Positions 43,845 through 51,720 of a DNA stretch of 64,000 nt are shown here, piece by piece; positions within the stretch are counted from its first letter, which is position 1, and every line of letters starts with the position of its first letter. Position numbers and translations under genes: made by a program. The notes below the pieces were generated by a model, which made no database searches, was not told the DNA's origin, and was given only the letters and a program-made list of their open reading frames with translations. Location: assembly GCA_029202485.1 (NCBI GenBank), contig CP119313.1, forward strand, positions 1,054,001 through 1,118,000. The letters run 5' to 3'. The stretch is from Candidatus Pedobacter colombiensis (GTDB lineage: Bacteria > Bacteroidota > Bacteroidia > Sphingobacteriales > Sphingobacteriaceae).

Positions 43845-44294
43845 ATGGTGGTATATGCGAAATTTATGTTAATGGAAACGTACAATCATTTAACAGTTCT
43901 ACTGAATAAAAACAGCGTTTCCCATAAAATAGTATATATGAGTGTAATACAAAATTATAAAATTAACTTCTTCAAGCGGGACATACTCAACCGAATTTAT
44001 TTTGGTATGAATTCAAGTAGTAACTTATTAGATCAGTTTATAACTGATGATCAAAAAATTGAAGATGTAATTGAGACATTGGAAGCTTTAATTGCTCTAA
44101 AGAATGGCGAAATAAGTAAAATGGACTATTCTTCTCAATCTCTAGTAACTATAGTAGCAAATGCAAATAACGCTGCAATTTATGATCGTCCAGATTATAC
44201 TTCGAACTCACCCCAATTCTCGATTTCAACACAAGATTTAATAATTATTGTCGAAGCTTGGAAAGATTACATCGTGAAAAATTATGAGAAATAG
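43845..44294 (+). CDS. Hypothetical protein in AT-rich islet
   Basis: 149 residues if the ATG at 43845 is used; an internal ATG at 43938 (MSVIQNYKINFF) would give 118 residues and looks more natural, because the first 31 residues are of mixed, unconvincing composition. The body is acidic and helical (DQFITDDQKIEDVIETLEALIALKNGEI) and ends with STQDLIIIVEAWKDYIVKNYEK. I do not recognise the family; small, acidic single-domain proteins of this shape include contact-toxin immunity proteins, but no toxin gene is adjacent. Codon use is more AT-rich than its neighbours. Confidence 0.5.
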   Translation: MVVYAKFMLMETYNHLTVLLNKNSVSHKIVYMSVIQNYKINFFKRDILNRIYFGMNSSSNLLDQFITDDQKIEDVIETLEALIALKNGEISKMDYSSQSLVTIVANANNAAIYDRPDYTSNSPQFSISTQDLIIIVEAWKDYIVKNYEK

Positions 44295-44394
44295 AATAAA
44301 TTCCTAATCAATACATAAAATAAAGATGTAATACTTAGAAAAGATGAGAGATATATTTATACTGGTTATAACTTCATAGTAAATAAATATTTAA

Positions 44395-45591
44395 CTATAT
44401 TACTTGAAAAGGCTCTGCTTTTATGTATTTCTTAGTTAAGAGCAGGCCAACACTCATAATCAAACTTGAACCCAAAACGACCATAAATAGAAATGCTGTA
44501 CCTACTTCCGGTATTTTAAGTGCTGGTGGCAGGTTAAAGTATAGTAAGATACTAATCAACCCCCTCGGACCAATAAAGACCTCTGCTCCGCTGTTTTCTT
44601 TCCTGAAAAGCTTAAGGTATACAAACCTGATGATAAATATTGATGCCAGCATAATCAATCCGTTTGCAATCACAACCTGATCATTCAGCGCATAAATATT
44701 CATGGTAAACCCAAAAATTACAAAGAAGAACGTACGGATGATAAAAGCACTTTCTGCAGAAAGCTGGTATAGCTGTGTTAAATCATTCGACAGGTTTTTA
44801 TAAATGAATTTACTTCTAAACCAGGCATGTTTAATGGTATCTGCATTATTAAGAAACAAGCCAAAAGAAAGAATCAGAATTAAAGAAGATAAATGATAAG
44901 ATTGTCCGATTGCATACACCATGATCAGAATAGAAATGATCAAAAAGAATTTGATATGATGCGAAATCTTACCCATGATATAAAGTAACAGGATACAGGA
45001 AATTGCCGATACAATAATGATTAAAGTAGTGCTCATGGCAAGCCCTGTAAAAGAAGAAATTGATACTTGTGGATTAGTGATCGCAAAATTAAATAAGATG
45101 ATCCCTAGAATATCCGAAAAAGAAGATTCGTAAATGATATATTCTTTGCCTTTTTTGTTCAATGCTCCGGCAGAAGGGATAGCAATAGCGGAACTGATTA
45201 CACTAAAAGGAATAGCATTGGCAAAGCAGATATAAAGGTCTTTTCCGCTAATCTGATAAATAATAAAGGTAATTGCTGATACGGTAGCAATAAGAATAAA
45301 AAAAGCTGATAAAAAGGCTCCCTTTATCAGCTTGTTCTTTTCCCGCTCGTATTTGAGCTCTAATGAACCCTCAAAAACAATCAAAATTAAACCTACTGTT
45401 CCAAGCGTAGGTAATATGGTCAGGAAATCAAAAGTATGCAATTGAAGGTTGTCTACCAGCACGCGCAAACCAATGCCTAAAAGCAAGAGTAACAGTACGG
45501 ATGGCAATTTAGTTTTGCTGGCAACTAGGTCAAACAAATAGGAGAAGATAACCAGTCCGCTTAAAATAATGAGTGTAGTGTAAGTGGTCAT
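44395..45591 (-). CDS. Monovalent cation:proton antiporter (CPA superfamily)
   Basis: A 398-residue inner-membrane protein with about 11-12 helices. Signature parts are PSVLLLLLLGIGLRVLVD, GTVGLILIVFEGSLEL, NAIPFSVISSAIAIPSAGAL, ESSFSDILGIILFNFAI (with a potential ion-binding Asp) and GPRGLISILLYF near the end. It exchanges Na+ or K+ for protons. There is no regulatory TrkA-type domain. The gene starts 18 bp after the thioesterase gene on the same strand, so the two probably share a transcript. Confidence 0.85.
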   Translation of the reverse strand: MTTYTTLIILSGLVIFSYLFDLVASKTKLPSVLLLLLLGIGLRVLVDNLQLHTFDFLTILPTLGTVGLILIVFEGSLELKYEREKNKLIKGAFLSAFFILIATVSAITFIIYQISGKDLYICFANAIPFSVISSAIAIPSAGALNKKGKEYIIYESSFSDILGIILFNFAITNPQVSISSFTGLAMSTTLIIIVSAISCILLLYIMGKISHHIKFFLIISILIMVYAIGQSYHLSSLILILSFGLFLNNADTIKHAWFRSKFIYKNLSNDLTQLYQLSAESAFIIRTFFFVIFGFTMNIYALNDQVVIANGLIMLASIFIIRFVYLKLFRKENSGAEVFIGPRGLISILLYFNLPPALKIPEVGTAFLFMVVLGSSLIMSVGLLLTKKYIKAEPFQVI

Positions 45592-45609
45592 GTGCTCCTA
45601 AAGTAGCAA

Positions 45610-46131
45610 TTATTCTGGAAAAAAGAGGGCTTTCAGCTCTTTAGCATCATTAGGCTTCATTTTACCACCTAAGATTAATCGCAGTTGTCTTCTTCTTAAT
45701 GCACCGGCAAACAACTCTTTTTCTTCCTCAGTTTCCGGTAACAGTTCCGGAACGGGGATAGTTCTGCCACTTTGGTCTACCGCAACAAAAGTATAATAAG
45801 CTTCGTTTGATTTCGCTCTGCTACCTGATGGGATATTCTCGGCCCATACATCCAGTCTTACTTCAACCGAAGTGTTAAATGCGCGTGTTACTTTAGCCTC
45901 AATGGTAATTACATCACCAAGTTTAATAGGTTGCTTAAATGAAACATTATCAACCGATGCCGTAACAACAATACGGTTACAGTGTTTCTGGGCAGAAATG
46001 GCCGCTGCAATGTCCATCCAGTGTAGCAATCTGCCTCCCATTAAATTGTTAAGGGTGTTTGTGTCGTTTGGTAATACCAACTCATTCATTATGGTGAAAG
46101 AGTCCTTTGGGCTTTTTATTTTTGTACTCAT
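45610..46131 (-). CDS. Acyl-CoA thioesterase, hotdog fold
   Basis: A 173-residue YciA/BFIT-type hotdog protein. The N-terminal MNELVLPNDTNTLNNLMGGRLLHWMDIAAAISAQKH (15-50) is the thioesterase core, with Asn/Asp active-site candidates; VDNVSFKQPIKLGDVITIEAKVTRAFNTSVEV follows. It cleaves acyl-CoA to free acid and CoA; chain length preference is unknown. A TACTTTTG promoter element ends 8 bp before the ATG. The antiporter gene follows by 18 bp. Confidence 0.9.
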   Translation of the reverse strand: MSTKIKSPKDSFTIMNELVLPNDTNTLNNLMGGRLLHWMDIAAAISAQKHCNRIVVTASVDNVSFKQPIKLGDVITIEAKVTRAFNTSVEVRLDVWAENIPSGSRAKSNEAYYTFVAVDQSGRTIPVPELLPETEEEKELFAGALRRRQLRLILGGKMKPNDAKELKALFFPE

Positions 46132-46139
46132 AATTTCTG

Positions 46140-46147
46140 CAAAAGTA
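46140..46147 (-). promoter_or_regulatory. -7 promoter element TACTTTTG of the thioesterase-antiporter unit
   Basis: An exact TAnnTTTG match on the minus strand, 8 bp before the ATG at 46131. Confidence 0.5.
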
Positions 46148-46189
46148 ATTAAAAATGGACAGACATCCGCGGAAAGGATGAATAGGGAT

Positions 46190-47458
46190 CTATTTTCTTA
46201 GGGTATTTACGCTGCTGTAGCCAATCAGCTCTTCCCATCTGGCACCTGGTTTTCTGTAGTAAGCAAATACCTGGTAAGTATTGGCTGTTTCAAAATATGA
46301 ACCTTCAAAAATAGCCAGATCAGTTTTGCCAGTCGCCTTATCCAGCCAAACGTATTTGTAATCATATAAGCCTTGCTTCAGTAAAACCTTTCCGTAAAAC
46401 CTTCTTTTAGAAGGTTCGAAAGTCATTTTACTGCTTTCATCCATCACATAATTGTTGAAGCGGCCTATTACGTAAGCATCGCCACTGGAGCTGGGTGGAG
46501 TTGCATTCAGGGTAAAGTATACATTGGCATAGTCGGCATCAGTATTGTTATCTCTGCCTTCGGTATTGCGGATAAAAAAATTACCATTCTCGTCAACCTG
46601 ATTAGTGTACTTAGGTTTATTGGCATTTACATCCTGAAACAATACCACATCAATCACTGTATCTCTGATGATATTCTGTACATTCTCCGCTTTAAAACGC
46701 AAGCTGCGGATATCAAATTTTCTAAATTCATTTCCTGCAGTAAAATTGTTAGCCGTAAGTTCATTGTATACCAATGAGCCCGGTCTGATAAAAGTAGGTT
46801 TAGTATTTAAAATGGCAGTTTGAGGAATGCCATTTTGCATTACTATTGCCTTCAAATCTGTATATGGGTTTTGTATAGGCGTTTTATGGAAGATGGTAAA
46901 ATTAATCTTCTGATTGCTGAAACGTAGGGGAACCTGCGAGCTTGGGGTAACTTCTATACCTACATCAACCAGGTTTTCTACCACATAAAAACGCTGAGAG
47001 ATTACAGGTTTTTGTTGGTTACCATCCTCGTAAACTTTTAACAGGTAATTGCCCGAAATTTTAGGTTTAATCTGGTAATTAGGTAAGGAAAGCTGGTAAT
47101 GCGTATATTTTTGAAGCGTATTAAAAGAATATTTGTAATCGTTTATCCGGTCTTCCGAAATGCCATCCAGGTAATCGATGGGGGAGAGACGGGATGACTT
47201 CCAATCCGATGTGCAATGCTCTACTGTATACCAGTATATTTTGCTGCCCCCATTCAAGTCATCAAAAGAGAAAGCCAGCTGTTCATTTGATTTCAAGGTA
47301 ATAACAGGGATGGATTGTTCTTTTTTAGCGTTGTAACACTGCACAGTTTTGATTTGTGGCAAGTATACTTTATTGTCATAAACAAATTGCTGGTTTTGTG
47401 CCTCTGCAGTTTGAATGCTGCATATCAGCAAAAAGAACAATCCTATCCGTTTTATCAT
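46190..47458 (-). CDS. Type IX secretion system plug-domain protein (DUF5103)
   Basis: A 422-residue secreted protein: signal peptide MIKRIGLFFLLICSIQTAEAQ, then a beta-rich N-terminal domain (DNKVYLPQIKTVQCYNAK...LAFSFDDLNGGSKIYWYTVEHCTSDWKSSRLSPIDYLDG) typical of the T9SS plug-protein first domain (DUF5103). In Flavobacterium a protein of this family plugs the SprA translocon channel. No other T9SS gene and no T9SS C-terminal sorting domain is visible here, so the role in this organism is inferred. The start abuts the ABC-F stop codon without a gap, indicating co-translation. Confidence 0.85.
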   Translation of the reverse strand: MIKRIGLFFLLICSIQTAEAQNQQFVYDNKVYLPQIKTVQCYNAKKEQSIPVITLKSNEQLAFSFDDLNGGSKIYWYTVEHCTSDWKSSRLSPIDYLDGISEDRINDYKYSFNTLQKYTHYQLSLPNYQIKPKISGNYLLKVYEDGNQQKPVISQRFYVVENLVDVGIEVTPSSQVPLRFSNQKINFTIFHKTPIQNPYTDLKAIVMQNGIPQTAILNTKPTFIRPGSLVYNELTANNFTAGNEFRKFDIRSLRFKAENVQNIIRDTVIDVVLFQDVNANKPKYTNQVDENGNFFIRNTEGRDNNTDADYANVYFTLNATPPSSSGDAYVIGRFNNYVMDESSKMTFEPSKRRFYGKVLLKQGLYDYKYVWLDKATGKTDLAIFEGSYFETANTYQVFAYYRKPGARWEELIGYSSVNTLRK

Positions 47459-49372
47459 TTATTTGTTTTCTAATTCCATAATTTGTGAAGCTAGATCTTC
47501 CCAGTTTTTCTGGGCATTGTCCAGCAACAATTTAGCTGTAGCATATTCTTTATTGGCTTCAGCTAATTTACCAGAATTTGAGTAAACATCCTCATCAGCA
47601 ATTTTTGCCTCAATGGTTTTTACACTATGTTCAAAAGCAGCAATTTCCTGCTCTGATTTTTGCAATTGATCATTTAGTTTTTTGAGCTGTTGCTGAATGT
47701 TTGGAGCTGCTTTTTCCACAACCTTAGGTTTTACCTCTTTCTCCTGTTTTACAGGGATGCTGGTAGCAACAGGTTGCGGTCTTTTGGCATTCCATTCTTC
47801 ATACTCTGCGTAAGTACCAGGGTATTCTTTAATGTCTTTATCCTCAATAAACCAGATCTTATTGGCGACATTATCCAGGAAATACCTATCGTGAGATACC
47901 GCAATAAATGTGCCTTCATACTGTTGTAAAGCCTGGATCAGGATGTTTACAGATTGTATGTCCAGGTGGTTGGTAGGCTCATCCAGAATCAGGAAGTTAG
48001 AGTCTGTTGTTAAAGACTTTGCCAATGCAACCCTCGATTTTTCTCCTCCTGAAAGGACCCTGATTTTTTTGAAAACATCATCACCCGTAAACAAGAAACA
48101 GCCTAATATACCACGAAGTTCTGTATCAGTATGCTTAGGCGCAAAAGCCTGTAGTTCTTCTAAAATGGTATTATCAAGGTGTAAGGATTCTAACTGATGC
48201 TGTGCAAAGAAGGTAGTGGTTACATTGTGACCTGTTTCGCATTTCCCTTTAAATCCTTCAGCTCCGGCAATAATTCTTAATAGAGTCGATTTACCTTTAC
48301 CGTTGGCACCGATTAAAGCAATTTTGTCGCCTTTTTCAATCACGCCTTCAGCATTTTCCAGGATTTCTACATTAGGATAGCTCTTGTAGGCTTCTTCAAT
48401 GCGTACAACGTGACGCCCTGAAGGCTTAGAGAATTTAAACTGGAAGTTAACTGTTGGGTTATCATCATCTACATCCTCAACACGTTCCAGTCTATCCAAA
48501 GCTTTCATGCGTGATTGCGCCATTTTGGCCTTCGACGCTTTAGCCTTAAAGCGCTCAATTAAACGCTCTTCCTGTTTGATTTTAGCCTGCTGATTTTTAA
48601 ATTCTCCTTTTTGGATTTCACCTCTCAATGCCTTTTCTTCCAAATAGTAAGTGTAGTTACCGGCATAAGGAGTTAATTTACCTTTACGCGATTCTACAAT
48701 TTTATTGACCACTTTATCTAAAAAGTACCTATCGTGAGAAACGATTACAATGGCACCTTCAAAGCCAAGCAGGTAAGTTTCCAGCCATTTGATGGAAGGT
48801 AAATCCATGTGGTTGGTAGGCTCATCCAACAATAGAATATCAGGGGTTTGTAAAAGGATTTTTGCAAGCATTACCCGCATCCGCCAACCTCCAGAAAAGG
48901 TGTTTAGCGGTCTTAGTTGGTCCTGGGTACTAAAACCCAAACCAGCCAAAATCTCATTCGCCCTATATTCGATATTATATCCATCTAAAGCTTCAAATTC
49001 CTGTTGCTTGTCGCTCAGTTTATTTAAAACTTCTTCAGAATAATCTGTTTCAATTTTTTTTAATAGCTCTTCAATTTCATCATGCAATTGGTTTTGGCGC
49101 TCAAAAGCCTCCATTGCCACATGTAAAATACTATGGTGTGAATCGTAAGAAAGTAAATCCTGATTCAGATACCCGATTTTCAGGTCTTTCGACATAGAAA
49201 TCGAACCCGAAGAAGGTGCGTATTCGCCAACAATTATTTTTAGTAAGGTAGATTTTCCCGTTCCATTGGCACCAATAAGTCCAATTCTCTCCCCTGGTTT
49301 AATGTGCCAGTCTGCTTCATCGTATAATGCCCTAGAGCCCAGCAGGAATGTTAAGTCGTTTATAGAAATCAT
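47459..49372 (-). CDS. ABC-F family ATPase (ribosome-associated)
   Basis: A 637-residue soluble protein with two ABC domains and no membrane part. The ATG at 49372 (MISINDLTFLLGSRALYDEADW) is the family start; the open frame upstream would cover the promoter. Walker A of domain 1 is GANGTGKST, with signature FSGGWRMR and LLLDEPTNHMD. The linker (~245-320) is Lys/Arg-rich (KFKSKAS.AKMAQSRMKALDR type). Domain 2 has GANGKGKST, LSGGEKSR and LILDEPTNHLD. A C-terminal coiled coil (~560-637) resembles Uup. ABC-F proteins act at the ribosomal E-site. It is the first gene of a unit with the plug-domain gene. Confidence 0.92.
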   Translation of the reverse strand: MISINDLTFLLGSRALYDEADWHIKPGERIGLIGANGTGKSTLLKIIVGEYAPSSGSISMSKDLKIGYLNQDLLSYDSHHSILHVAMEAFERQNQLHDEIEELLKKIETDYSEEVLNKLSDKQQEFEALDGYNIEYRANEILAGLGFSTQDQLRPLNTFSGGWRMRVMLAKILLQTPDILLLDEPTNHMDLPSIKWLETYLLGFEGAIVIVSHDRYFLDKVVNKIVESRKGKLTPYAGNYTYYLEEKALRGEIQKGEFKNQQAKIKQEERLIERFKAKASKAKMAQSRMKALDRLERVEDVDDDNPTVNFQFKFSKPSGRHVVRIEEAYKSYPNVEILENAEGVIEKGDKIALIGANGKGKSTLLRIIAGAEGFKGKCETGHNVTTTFFAQHQLESLHLDNTILEELQAFAPKHTDTELRGILGCFLFTGDDVFKKIRVLSGGEKSRVALAKSLTTDSNFLILDEPTNHLDIQSVNILIQALQQYEGTFIAVSHDRYFLDNVANKIWFIEDKDIKEYPGTYAEYEEWNAKRPQPVATSIPVKQEKEVKPKVVEKAAPNIQQQLKKLNDQLQKSEQEIAAFEHSVKTIEAKIADEDVYSNSGKLAEANKEYATAKLLLDNAQKNWEDLASQIMELENK

Positions 49373-49379
49373 TTGGCTG

Positions 49380-49387
49380 CAAAAGTA
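49380..49387 (-). promoter_or_regulatory. -7 promoter element TACTTTTG of the ABC-F unit
   Basis: An exact TAnnTTTG match on the minus strand, 7 bp before the ATG at 49372; it decides that start over the in-frame codon at 49402. Confidence 0.5.
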
Positions 49388-49467
49388 CAACTTTACGGCC
49401 AATTTTGTGGGAATTTAGCAGGGGTGGAAGCGGATTTATGCCATTTTTTTGCCATAGCTGTGAAATA

Positions 49468-49497
49468 TTGTCCAAAAACATGGAAGCTGTACTTTTG
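49468..49497 (+). promoter_or_regulatory. Full promoter of pyrD: TTG, 19-bp spacer, TACTTTTG
   Basis: TTG (49468-49470) and TACTTTTG (49490-49497) are separated by 19 bp, the expected Bacteroidota -33/-7 arrangement. The predicted start of transcription near 49503 leaves a ~27-nt leader before the ATG at 49530, and places the in-frame GTG at 49497 inside the promoter. Confidence 0.65.
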
Positions 49498-49529
49498 TGA
49501 TACATCAAAACGTTCCTTATCTTCGCGCC

Positions 49530-50561
49530 ATGTATCAATTAATTAAGCCTATATTTTTCCAGTTTGATCCCGAGAAAGTACATCATTTTGTTGTAAAAAG
49601 GTTGAAATGGTTTAATGATCATTTTCCACTTGGGAAAACCATTTTACGCAGCAGCTTTGATGTCAATATTAAAGGTTTGGAACGTGAAGTTTTTGGGATT
49701 AAATTTAAAAATCCTGTAGGACTGGCAGCTGGTTTTGATAAAAATGGCGAATACATAGAGGCGTTAAGTAATCTGGGATTTGGATTTATAGAGGTGGGTA
49801 CCGTAACCCCGTTGCCACAACCCGGTAATGATAAGCCAAGGATGTTTCGCCTGGAAGAAGATAGCGCGCTGATCAACAGGATGGGTTTCAATAATAAAGG
49901 TGTGGATACTCTTGCCGAGAGGTTAAGACTTTTAAGAAGTAAACATAGCGATATTGTTGTAGGTGGTAACATAGGTAAAAATAAAAATACTCCAAATGAA
50001 GATGCTGTAAGCGATTACATTAAATGCTTTGATCGTTTGTTTGGTGTAGTAGATTATTTTGTGGTAAATGTGAGTTCTCCGAATACACCTGGATTGAGGG
50101 AGCTGCAGGAAAAAGAGCCACTGATGAACCTTTTAAATACACTGCAACAACGGAATAAGAAAAACGATACATCACGACCTATACTGTTAAAGATAGCGCC
50201 GGATCTGACCAATGAGCAATTGGATGATATTGTAGAGATTGTAATGCAAACTGGAATTGCCGGAGTTATTGCTACCAATACCACTATTGACAAGAGTGGC
50301 TTAAAAACATCAGAAAAGATAACCAGCGAAGCAGGAGGTTTAAGTGGTAAGCCTTTAACTGTGCGCTCTACAGAGGTAATCAAGTATTTGTCAGATAAAT
50401 CGAATAAAGCTTTCCCTATTATAGGGGTAGGAGGTATTCACTCTCCAAAAGATGCACAAGATAAGTTGGATGCAGGTGCGTCGTTGGTTCAATTGTATAC
50501 GGGTTTCATTTATGAAGGTCCTGGCATAGTTAAAAAGATCTGTAAGGAGTTGGTAAAGTAA
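49530..50561 (+). CDS. pyrD: Dihydroorotate dehydrogenase (quinone), class 2
   Basis: A 343-residue flavoenzyme that oxidises dihydroorotate to orotate in pyrimidine synthesis, passing electrons to quinone. The N-terminal MYQLIKPIFFQFDPEKVHHFVVK helices are the class 2 membrane/quinone tunnel. FMN and substrate motifs are NPVGLAAGFDKNGEYI, NRMGFNNKG, VNVSSPNTPGLRELQ (catalytic Ser type), KIAPDLTNEQ, NTTI and the C-terminal GVGGIHSPKDAQDKLDAGASLVQLYTGFIYEGP. I chose the ATG 49530 because the promoter overlaps the upstream GTG. It ends before a bidirectional terminator. Confidence 0.96.
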   Translation: MYQLIKPIFFQFDPEKVHHFVVKRLKWFNDHFPLGKTILRSSFDVNIKGLEREVFGIKFKNPVGLAAGFDKNGEYIEALSNLGFGFIEVGTVTPLPQPGNDKPRMFRLEEDSALINRMGFNNKGVDTLAERLRLLRSKHSDIVVGGNIGKNKNTPNEDAVSDYIKCFDRLFGVVDYFVVNVSSPNTPGLRELQEKEPLMNLLNTLQQRNKKNDTSRPILLKIAPDLTNEQLDDIVEIVMQTGIAGVIATNTTIDKSGLKTSEKITSEAGGLSGKPLTVRSTEVIKYLSDKSNKAFPIIGVGGIHSPKDAQDKLDAGASLVQLYTGFIYEGPGIVKKICKELVK

Positions 50562-50590
50562 TGACCAATTTCAAAAAGTATGATCAATAA

Positions 50591-50621
50591 AAAAACTCAT
50601 CTGTTTTGCAGATGAGTTTTT
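50591..50621. terminator. Bidirectional terminator between pyrD and the 58-residue gene
   Basis: ACTCATCTG (50595-50603) and CAGATGAGT (50609-50617) pair across a 5-nt loop, flanked by A and T runs on both sides, serving pyrD (+) and the convergent small gene (-). Confidence 0.85.
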
Positions 50622-50642
50622 TTGTGCATTTGTAAAAGAAAG

Positions 50643-50819
50643 TTATGCTTTTGCAGTAAGTTGAGCTAAAACAGCGTTGTTTTTAGCCAACTGATCTTTA
50701 CTAGATTGTTTTGATCTGCTGCCTAACTCAATGTTAGTAGCTAATTTTAAGAATTTCACATCTAATTTTGCGAAAGTTTTATTTCTTCTGTCTTTTCTTT
50801 TTAATCTGGTAACTGCCAT
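50643..50819 (-). CDS. 58-residue basic protein downstream of tRNA-Cys
   Basis: An uninterrupted frame from ATG 50819 to TAA 50643, starting MAVTRLKRKDRRNKTFAKLDV and ending QLAKNNAVLAQLTAKA. It is strongly basic in the first third and helical after that, the profile of a small ribosomal or ribosome-associated protein. It lies 29 nt behind tRNA-Cys on the same strand and has a terminator at its end, so the two are probably one transcript. I recall that Bacteroidota ribosomes have small extra proteins (e.g. bL38), but I cannot confirm identity. Codon use and the clean context make it a real gene. Confidence 0.75.
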   Translation of the reverse strand: MAVTRLKRKDRRNKTFAKLDVKFLKLATNIELGSRSKQSSKDQLAKNNAVLAQLTAKA

Positions 50820-50848
50820 GTCAATCTTTTTTTATTTATTAATAAATC

Positions 50849-50922
50849 TGGAGGTCGAGAGCGGATTCGAACCGCTGTAGGAGGTTTTGCAGACCTCTGC
50901 CTAGCCACTCGGCCACTCGACC
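50849..50922 (-). tRNA. tRNA-Cys (anticodon GCA), CCA encoded
   Basis: On the minus strand, acceptor GGTCGAG pairs with CTCGACC. The anticodon loop CTGCAAA has anticodon GCA; the T-arm is AGCGG-TTCGAAT-CCGCT. Discriminator T and an encoded CCA end the gene, 74 nt in all. U73 is the main identity element of tRNA-Cys. Confidence 0.95.
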
Positions 50923-50939
50923 TGTTGAAATTCAGGTTG

Positions 50940-50969
50940 CAAAAATAGTAATTATATATTAGGATGCAA
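50940..50969 (-). promoter_or_regulatory. Full promoter of tRNA-Cys: TTG, 19-bp spacer, TATTTTTG
   Basis: On the minus strand TTG (50967-50969) and TATTTTTG (50940-50947) are 19 bp apart, 17 bp before the tRNA 5' end at 50922. It lies in the gap after the methyltransferase stop codon and gives tRNA-Cys and the small gene their own promoter. Confidence 0.65.
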
Positions 50970-50970
50970 T

Positions 50971-51720
50971 TTATTTCTGCAAATTTCTACTAATATCTGC
51001 GCACAATATTGCAGCAGATATCGCAACGTTCAAAGACTCAGCGCCTCCAGTGCGCGGAATGGTTACCGGATTTGTGATTAATTTTATCACTTCAGGCGTG
51101 ATTCCCTGTCCTTCGTTGCCCAAAATCACTAATCCTTCGTTACCCCAATCCGTTTTATACATGCTTTTTCCGTCTAAAACCGCCCCGAATATTGGCAACT
51201 TAATATTTTTTAGTACCATTGAGAGCTCTTCATAATAAATATTTACCCTGCTTAAGGAACCCATGGTTGCCTGTACCGTTTTAGGGTTGTAAACTTCAAC
51301 GCAATTATTTGAGCAGATGATTTGCTTAAAACCAAACCAATCCGCGGTACGGATAATAGTGCCCATATTTCCGGGGTCCTGAACACCATCCAATACCAAA
51401 GTAAAGGAGTTTTTTAAGTCGGCCAGGTTTAATAGCGGGGGCTTAGGGATATTTACCAGGGCTAGTATTCCTTGTGGAGTTTGTAAGGCACTAATCTTAT
51501 CGAGTTCAGCGTTGTTTACTTCAAATAACTTTATATTTGTTGGTAAATTAGGCAGCAAAGCGTGGTGTTGTGCCAGGTAATAAATACTGTGTATCTGGTA
51601 ATTGGATTGAATGAATTCTTCAATAGATTTTATTCCTTCAATGATAAATATTCCGTTTTCTTTGCGGTACTTTTTTTGATGTAACGATTTTATAAAACTT
51701 ATCTGAGATTTTGAAAGCAT
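50971..51720 (-). CDS. TrmH/SpoU-family RNA 2'-O-methyltransferase
   Basis: A 249-residue SPOUT methyltransferase from ATG 51720 (MLSKSQISFIKSLHQKKYRKENGIFIIEG, the conserved start of this group); 12 further codons upstream do not match. An N-terminal substrate-binding domain is followed by the knotted domain: motif 1 LVLDGVQDPGNMGTIIRTADWFG, motif 2 VILGNEGQGI and motif 3 IPRTGGAESLNVAISAAI. Targets are ribose 2'-OH groups in rRNA or tRNA; the site is unknown. Its first 10 bp overlap the start of the divergent tamL gene. Confidence 0.92.
   Translation of the reverse strand: MLSKSQISFIKSLHQKKYRKENGIFIIEGIKSIEEFIQSNYQIHSIYYLAQHHALLPNLPTNIKLFEVNNAELDKISALQTPQGILALVNIPKPPLLNLADLKNSFTLVLDGVQDPGNMGTIIRTADWFGFKQIICSNNCVEVYNPKTVQATMGSLSRVNIYYEELSMVLKNIKLPIFGAVLDGKSMYKTDWGNEGLVILGNEGQGITPEVIKLITNPVTIPRTGGAESLNVAISAAILCADISRNLQK

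Noticed and set aside
46190..47458. A T9SS cluster around the plug-domain protein
   Set aside because: No sprA, porK-N or CTD-bearing substrate is visible; only the plug-type protein is present.
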